DNA from: an uncultured bacterium
GTDB lineage: Bacteria; Bacteroidota; Ignavibacteria; Kapaibacteriales; UBA4661
Length of the DNA stretch: 10,733 nucleotides
Reading direction: 5' to 3'
NCBI GenBank assembly: GCA_937899715.1
Contig: CALCNX010000141.1
Span: 1-10,733, forward strand
This document shows, in pieces, positions 6,600 through 10,733 of the stretch (its first letter is position 1; every line of letters starts with the position of its first letter). The notes below the pieces were generated by a model, which did no database searches, was not told the DNA's origin, and worked only from the letters and a program-made list of their open reading frames with translations. The position numbers and the translations under genes were made by a program.

Positions 6600-6771
6600 G
6601 TAAACTTTGTGTAAAACTTTGTCAACGTACTGTGAAATTTTGTAAATTGAGTGTAAACTCAACGTAAACTTTGTGTGAAATTTTGTCAACTCACTGTAAA
6701 TGCAATGTCAACTCAGTGTGAAAGAAATGTAAACTCAATGTCAATATTTGTCAACTTAACGTGAATGTGCG
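6600..6771 (+). repeat. Sixteen helically phased ~11-bp repeats (GTVAA units)
   Basis: GT, then A, C or G, then AA recurs at 6600, 6611, 6621, 6632, 6642, 6653, 6664, 6675, 6685, 6696, 6707, 6718, 6729, 6740, 6750 and 6761. Every step is 10 or 11 bp and the mean is 10.7 bp, so all sixteen heads lie on the same DNA face. The fuller consensus is roughly GTVAAMTYARY; the tail half varies. The array ends about 90 bp before the ATG of a helix-turn-helix protein gene. Known arrays of similar geometry include the 11-bp iterons of the plasmid R1 parC centromere, but there is no sequence match to claim. Centromere, multi-site operator or accessory origin are all open. Confidence 0.85.
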
Positions 6772-6862
6772 CCGGGAGTACAAACATGAAAAAAGTGTGA
6801 AAACCGACCTGACCAGTGTCTTTACAAATAATTTTCTTCCTCAATATAACCGTTTTCTCACA

Positions 6863-7366
6863 ATGGCATTTCCAGACCCAATAGCATCCTTAACAACAGA
6901 GGAGCTTAAACTCACCTATCAACAACTGAGAGAAATGTTACGCTTGGCACGAGTGAGTGTAGAAGTGTGTGCAAATCTGCTCGGCATAACAAGGCAAACA
7001 ATCTATAAATACGTCGATGACCCTAGGCGAGTAGTCCCCGAAGATTACATTTTACAGATTATCAGAGTTTTCCGAGGAACAGAACGCTACAAACGCTTCT
7101 TCCACAACGCAAAGCTCATTCGCATTGGTGAGTATCTATGTGCTTGGCAAGTCTACGAAGGTGGGCGTATTACATTCGATGACCATGTGGTCTATGGCAT
7201 ATATGGAGTTGAGGATCGTTTTGAGGAACTGAAGAAGTCGAACGAGTTGGAATACCAAGTATTAAAAACCGATGGACACGTGCAGCTTGCTTTTCGATTG
7301 CTGAATAATGAAATGCTACCAGTGCAGAAGAAGGTGATGCAGTTGACTACTCCGGTGGGGGAGTGA
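6863..7366 (+). CDS. Helix-turn-helix protein of unknown family (167 aa)
   Basis: Residues 31-52, VSVEVCANLLGITRQTIYKY and on, form a clear helix-turn-helix of the Cro/XRE or Mor type, in a helical N-terminal region starting LTTEELKLTYQQLREML. The remaining 100 residues look alpha/beta (RIGEYLCAWQVYEGGRITF) and match no domain I can name. The frame is open back to a GTG at 6761, but that codon is the head of the last repeat unit, so I prefer ATG 6863 (MAFPDPIASL), which begins just before the first predicted helix. No Shine-Dalgarno sequence is visible at either. The position directly downstream of sixteen phased repeats suggests that this protein binds them, as autoregulator or as partition or replication factor; that is inference. 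No partner ATPase gene follows. Confidence 0.75.
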   Translation: MAFPDPIASLTTEELKLTYQQLREMLRLARVSVEVCANLLGITRQTIYKYVDDPRRVVPEDYILQIIRVFRGTERYKRFFHNAKLIRIGEYLCAWQVYEGGRITFDDHVVYGIYGVEDRFEELKKSNELEYQVLKTDGHVQLAFRLLNNEMLPVQKKVMQLTTPVGE

Positions 7367-7760
7367 GTGGTGAAGAATGATAACCTAATTTGTATTGCTG
7401 TAATTGCAATTTGAAACACACATATCCAAATTCAAAAACAATGTCGGTGTGTGTCGCTTAAAATGCAACTCTCTCTATGTTGGGCGGGTATTGCCCAGCC
7501 GAACGCTTGGGTAGTCTGCTACAACTAGGGACTAGGTTGACTCAGAAAGTTTTCGCTTTCAGGCATGAAGTTGATTTATAGTGCAATAACAACATTCTTT
7601 ATGGTTCCGCATACCCACTTGTTGGAGAAGAGCGTAAAGACCCTCACGAACACTATACTCAAGGCTACTCATAGTGAAGTGCAGCAGCTGCCGATTATTC
7701 TAGAGTATAAGTTTACATAAGTGTTCTTCTCGACATCTACCATACATCTTCTTCAACGTC
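7367..7760. other. Gene-poor stretch, possible remnant
   Basis: Nearly 400 bases between the helix-turn-helix gene and the convergent ATPase gene hold no recognised gene. Two small hairpins are present: TGGGC (7481-7485) with GCCCA (7493-7497), and GAAAG (7545-7549) with CTTTC (7556-7560); neither has a terminator-like U-tract. A 51-codon ORF runs from ATG 7565 to TAA 7720 with a weakly hydrophobic start (MKLIYSAITTFFMV), without a ribosome binding site or a family I recognise. The stretch may be eroded sequence. Confidence 0.4.
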
Positions 7761-9008
7761 CTACAGCAAACTGCTCATCGGTACTGCCCAGAGCTTTTCG
7801 CCCAGTGGAACAATCCTTTCTCCTTGATACAGTAGAATACCGGCTTTGAGTTTGTCGGCTTGTAATGCGGCAAAGGTGCGCAATGATTTGGTGTCATTCG
7901 CACTCACCGATGAAGTGGATTTTACTTCAATTGCAACAATCTCACCACGCAAATTTTCAAGAATAATATCAATCTCAAGACCACTTTGTGCATGAAGATG
8001 GAAAAAACGTACAGGCGTTTCTAACCATGAATTCTGCTTTTTCAGCTCCATCACCACAAATGTTTCTAAAAGTTGCCCGAAAAGCATACGATTCTCTCGT
8101 AATCTTGAGGCATCCGCACCAAGAAGATATGCCGCTAGCCCCGTATCAGCAACATATAATTTCGGCGCTTTGGTCAGCCGTTTGCCAAAATTCACTGACC
8201 ACGCCGGAAGCTCGGTAATAAAAAAAAGCATGGTCAGAAGGCTCATGTATCGCTTGAGAGTTGTTTGCGGGAGCTGTGTTGTTCGGGAAAATTCTGAAAA
8301 GTTGAGAATAGACGAAGTTCGGGCAGCACAAAGCGATAGTACATTGGGCAAATGCGCCACACTGTCTATCCGCGCCAAATCACGGACATCGCGCTCCAAC
8401 ATGGTGGAAATATACGACGAAAACCACGCCGCACGACGCGAGGCTTGCGTTCGCCCTAAAACTTCAGGAAAACCGCTTCTGCACAAGCGTTCCTCAAGTG
8501 GTAGTACCGATTGTAAGGGAGTTTTGGGAAGACAATCGCTAACATTACCGGAAAACGCTGCTTCAATCCACGAACATTCCCGCGCACGTGGCTCAATCTC
8601 CGTTTCTGCAAGTCCGTAGAGCGTGAAAATCTCCATGCGCCCCGCGAGTGAATCCGCAAGATTCGGAAGCAGAAGAATATTTGCCGAACCGATGAGTAAA
8701 AAACGCCCTATACTTCCACTACGGTCACTATCTATCGCAGCTTTAATGGGCAGAAGTATTTCCGGGACACGCTGAACTTCGTCCAAAGCTACAAAGCGTG
8801 GTAATCCTGCCACAAAACCCTGCGGGTCTGTCCGTGCAGACCGAAGCACTGTCAGGTCATCAAAGCTGAAATAGGTAGCAGGATGCCCTGCCGCAATAAG
8901 GCTATGTACGAGAGTGGATTTACCCGTTTGCCGCGCACCGTTGAGAAAAATTGCCGGTGTATCGCCGAGAGCAAGACGAATATGTGGTTGTATTTGACGC
9001 TGTATCAT
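7761..9008 (-). CDS. AAA_14/DUF4143 ATPase with C-terminal PD-(D/E)xK-like domain (415 aa)
   Basis: A full-length member of the large prokaryotic family pairing an AAA_14 ATPase with a DUF4143 domain. Walker A is GARQTGKST (residues 24-32) and Walker B is RFVALDEVQ (71-79); LLIGSAN after it fits sensor 1. The C-terminal part has SGLEIDIIL and then VAIEVKST, the spaced Asp and E-x-K pattern of PD-(D/E)xK nuclease folds that DUF4143 proteins share. A winged-helix-like middle region (LPQTTLKRYMSLLTMLFFI) may contact DNA. Members are abundant and often carried on mobile DNA, but a defined cellular role is lacking for most. The ATG at 9008 sits 5 bases downstream of a 27-bp palindrome. The gene follows ridA on the same strand after 90 bases and could be read from the rep side or from its own promoter. 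The protein is probably cytoplasmic. Confidence 0.92.
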   Translation of the reverse strand: MIQRQIQPHIRLALGDTPAIFLNGARQTGKSTLVHSLIAAGHPATYFSFDDLTVLRSARTDPQGFVAGLPRFVALDEVQRVPEILLPIKAAIDSDRSGSIGRFLLIGSANILLLPNLADSLAGRMEIFTLYGLAETEIEPRARECSWIEAAFSGNVSDCLPKTPLQSVLPLEERLCRSGFPEVLGRTQASRRAAWFSSYISTMLERDVRDLARIDSVAHLPNVLSLCAARTSSILNFSEFSRTTQLPQTTLKRYMSLLTMLFFITELPAWSVNFGKRLTKAPKLYVADTGLAAYLLGADASRLRENRMLFGQLLETFVVMELKKQNSWLETPVRFFHLHAQSGLEIDIILENLRGEIVAIEVKSTSSVSANDTKSLRTFAALQADKLKAGILLYQGERIVPLGEKLWAVPMSSLL

Positions 9009-9013
9009 TTGTG

Positions 9014-9040
9014 CAAATTAACCACTTTGTGGTTGATTTG
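9014..9040 (-). promoter_or_regulatory. 27-bp palindrome just upstream of the AAA_14 gene
   Basis: On the + strand CAAAT-T-AACCAC, then TTT, then GTGGTT-G-ATTTG: eleven paired positions and one mismatch around a 3-base centre. It ends 5 bases before the ATPase start codon, so it lies in the mRNA leader or overlaps the promoter. The shape is that of a dimer-binding operator; as RNA it would make a hairpin that hides the translation start. No regulator gene is adjacent, so the ATPase or a distant protein may bind it. Confidence 0.7.
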
Positions 9041-9098
9041 CAACCAGTATCTTGCACCAATGGAACCCCTTCATTATTTCCCACCATTCCAGATACGT

Positions 9099-9479
9099 TC
9101 AATCCTTGAATTCCGCAATACACTCTATTTCTACCAGCGCATTATGCGGCAAGCCCAATACCGCAACCGTTGTTCTCGCCGGGCGATGGCTTCCGAAACA
9201 TTCTGCATAGACAGCGTTCATTGCTCCAAAGTTCGCCATATCGGTCAAATACACATTCGTTTTCACCACATCCCCCAATGTCAAGCCTGCATCAATCAAT
9301 ACAATTTCCAGATTCCGAAGTGCTCGTCGGGTTTGGCTCTCAATGTCTGTCGTCTCAATGCTCATACTCTCCGGGTTCAACGGTGTCTGACCTGAGCAAT
9401 ACAGCAAATTTCCCGTTCGTATGGCGTGCGAATAGGGTCCAATTGCTTTGGGGGCTGCTTCAGAAAAAATAGTGTTCAT
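9099..9479 (-). CDS. ridA: RidA-family enamine/imine deaminase
   Basis: The 126-residue product has the normal RidA (YjgF/YER057c/UK114) length and signature throughout: AIGPYSHAIRTGNLLYCSGQ at 12-31, AGLTLGDVVKTNVYLTD at 64-80, and RPARTTVAVLGLP with R102, the counterpart of E. coli Arg105, which binds the substrate carboxylate. VEIECIA near the end is also conserved. RidA trimers hydrolyse reactive 2-aminoacrylate and related imines made by PLP enzymes, protecting the cytoplasm. I chose ATG 9479 (MNTIFSEAAPKA), preceded by purine-rich GGAAAAGAA; the frame reaches 9530 and would overlap rep, but the added residues are not family-like. It lies 37 bases after the rep stop on the same strand, so co-transcription is likely. 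A metabolic housekeeping enzyme beside a replication gene is unusual. Confidence 0.93.
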   Translation of the reverse strand: MNTIFSEAAPKAIGPYSHAIRTGNLLYCSGQTPLNPESMSIETTDIESQTRRALRNLEIVLIDAGLTLGDVVKTNVYLTDMANFGAMNAVYAECFGSHRPARTTVAVLGLPHNALVEIECIAEFKD

Positions 9480-9516
9480 TTCTTTTCCAGAATAATGACC
9501 GAAGATGATAATTGCC

Positions 9517-10527
9517 TCACGACTCTTCATCGCTTTGAGCGTTCATAATACTTTCAACGATGCTGTTTCGCGTGAGCTGCAGAAGTAATTGGTAGGCGCT
9601 GTGATCTTGCTCGGTGGTCGGGAACGCTATAAAATCAGGGATATTCTTCTCCGCTTCTTCCATAATGCGAGACTGCTGCTCCGGCGAAAGCGTCGCCAAG
9701 TAGCGCTCGACAACGGCATTTTTCTTGGGGTCAATCGCCGGTGGGCGGTCACCTTGAAAAAGTTTTTCCTGTTTTGTTTTTTTACCCGTTGGCAAAGCAA
9801 GCGGTTGTTCGTAATTCCTGTGCTGAATAATGAACTTCACCGCCACTACTTTATGCTTTACTTTTTGTTCGCGCAGAGAAATAAAATAGGTGGGTTCGTG
9901 TTTGTGAATATCCTGAATTGCTTTACGAATGATATGCTCGTTCAGACGATACCATGAGTCGTAGTTTGTGTGAAAAAGTTTATTGAGGTCTTCGATAGAA
10001 ATAAACGGACTTTCGGCAAATCCACGCTTTTCGTCAAACCGCGAGCGGCAAAATTCCCAGAGCGCCAGCGCGTGTTTGCTGGAGAACTGCGCCTGAACCG
10101 AAAGCGGTAATTTCACATACATCCCCAGTTCGCTTGCGTCAATCGTGTTGTAGCGCTTGAGCATCTCCCGAATAAAGGACGGATATTCCCACGACACCAC
10201 TTCGTTATCTTTGTCATAGACCGCCTGCGCGAGAAGATTGACCACGACGCGCGTGGGGTACTTTTTATCTTTGCCGAAGATATTTGCTTCTATCGGCGGC
10301 AGGTCAACGATTGCTTTAATTTGCTCAAAAACATCGGTGTTCGATTGAAAATACGAATCCCCTGCTTTCTCCTTGATGGTTTTCACCGACAGCGAGTACA
10401 TATCGGTCTCATGGATTATCTGGCGGCTATGCTCCAGCAAGACATTCAGCACCTTTCGCTGCGCTAAGGTGAGGATGTTTTCACTATCCACAAGTGAACT
10501 TGGTTTGATGATGATTTCCATAGCCAT
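9517..10527 (-). CDS. Rep_3-family plasmid replication initiator
   Basis: The 336-residue protein has the two winged-helix domains of RepE/RepA/Pi-type initiators. The first spans about 15-110 (LTLAQRKVLNVLLEHSRQII), the second about 130-245 with ELGMYVKLPLSVQAQFSSKH, ALALWEFCRSRFDE and IRKAIQDIHK, the usual Rep_3 pattern of a helix pair and DNA-reading wing. The last 90 residues are charged and probably carry a variable tail. Such proteins bind iterons as monomers, open the origin and load host helicase; dimers repress their own promoter. The iterons begin 12 bases upstream of the start, which supports this call and predicts autoregulation. ATG 10527 or the in-frame ATG at 10521 could be the start; neither has a clear Shine-Dalgarno sequence. 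The gene heads a rep-ridA-(ATPase) series on the minus strand. No parA or parB gene is in the window. Confidence 0.92.
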   Translation of the reverse strand: MAMEIIIKPSSLVDSENILTLAQRKVLNVLLEHSRQIIHETDMYSLSVKTIKEKAGDSYFQSNTDVFEQIKAIVDLPPIEANIFGKDKKYPTRVVVNLLAQAVYDKDNEVVSWEYPSFIREMLKRYNTIDASELGMYVKLPLSVQAQFSSKHALALWEFCRSRFDEKRGFAESPFISIEDLNKLFHTNYDSWYRLNEHIIRKAIQDIHKHEPTYFISLREQKVKHKVVAVKFIIQHRNYEQPLALPTGKKTKQEKLFQGDRPPAIDPKKNAVVERYLATLSPEQQSRIMEEAEKNIPDFIAFPTTEQDHSAYQLLLQLTRNSIVESIMNAQSDEES

Positions 10528-10539
10528 TCCATTTCCGTT

Positions 10540-10733
10540 GCTAAAAACACTGGTGCAAACGCTAAAAACACTGGTGCAAACGCTAAACCATTATTTTGCC
10601 TGCTAAAAACACTGGTGCAAACGCTAAAAACACTGATGCAAGATACGATTATTTTCCAAAAACACTGGTGCAAACGCTAAAAACACTGGTGCAAACGCTA
10701 AAAACACTGGTGCAAACGCTAAAAACACTGGTG
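10540..10733 (+). repeat. 21-bp iterons: replication origin, running off the right edge
   Basis: Eight full copies and one cut copy of a 21-bp unit beginning GCTAAAAACACTGG and ending TGCAAAC: 10540-10560, 10561-10581, 10602-10622, 10623-10643 (variant: ACTGATGCAAGA), 10655-10675 (variant first three bases), 10676-10696, 10697-10717 and 10718-10733 (16 bases, cut by the window end); the block 10582-10601 starts GCTAAA but then diverges. That gives seven full copies plus one diverged and one cut. Units are about two helical turns long and directly repeated upstream of the Rep_3 gene, the arrangement of iteron plasmid origins. Two A/T-rich interruptions share ATTATTTT and may carry the rep promoter. 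No DnaA box was found within the window. Confidence 0.93.

Noticed and set aside
6761..6862. GTG 6761 as start of the helix-turn-helix gene
   Set aside because: The codon is the head of the sixteenth repeat unit and the extra 34 residues show no conserved feature; ATG 6863 fits the domain start better, though this is not proven.
7545..7560. Hairpin GAAAG/CTTTC as a terminator
   Set aside because: Only five base pairs and no following U-tract on either strand.
7565..7720. 51-codon + strand ORF
   Set aside because: No ribosome binding site, no recognisable family and no partner gene; kept only as a note in the gene-poor stretch.

Overview
This window looks like part of a plasmid (or an integrated plasmid-like element) of moderate G+C. 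The right edge holds a Rep_3-type replication initiator gene, and directly upstream of it lie 21-bp iterons that run off the window end. The rest is typical accessory content: a CRISPR array, a tripartite HipBST toxin-antitoxin operon, AAA+ ATPases, and decayed genes of a phage or conjugative element. Several starts lack a clear Shine-Dalgarno sequence. The host phylum cannot be fixed from the sequence; a Bacteroidota/Chlorobiota-type host is only a guess.

Layout. 24-1205: distal part of a type I-E-like CRISPR array on the + strand, with 20 repeats and 19 spacers of 32 nt; the leader and any cas genes lie off the left edge. 1205-2848: the last, degenerate repeat runs straight into the 3' part of a large gene. 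Its single open frame encodes a superfamily 2 helicase C-terminal domain, two copies of a small W-x-W domain and a HExxH metallopeptidase domain. Two in-frame nonsense codons, at 1604 and 2714, mark it as a pseudogene. 2811-3516: a small minus-strand ORF, a P-loop gene cut off just after its Walker A motif, and a short region with repeated CTGTCAGA motifs. 3517-4683: an intact AAA+ ATPase.

6284-4744 (minus strand): hipB, hipS and hipT in that order, tightly coupled, with two palindromic operators in front of hipB. HipS (split-off HipA N-terminal domain) should inhibit the HipT kinase, and HipB should bind the operators. HipT has the kinase Asp residues, but its Gly-rich-loop autophosphorylation motif reads A-V-T where E. 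coli HipT has S-I-S.

6534-6771: a compact cis-acting region with a long inverted repeat, followed by sixteen GTVAA-headed units spaced 10 or 11 bp apart, all on one helical face. Immediately downstream is a gene for a 167-aa helix-turn-helix protein (6863-7366). This pairing is the best candidate here for something undescribed: an operator, centromere or accessory origin with its cognate binding protein.

7367-7760 holds no recognised gene. 10527-7761 (minus strand): rep, then ridA, then an AAA_14/DUF4143 ATPase-nuclease gene preceded by a 27-bp palindrome. The three are co-oriented and may share transcription from the iteron region. No tRNA, rRNA, complete insertion sequence or cas gene was seen.
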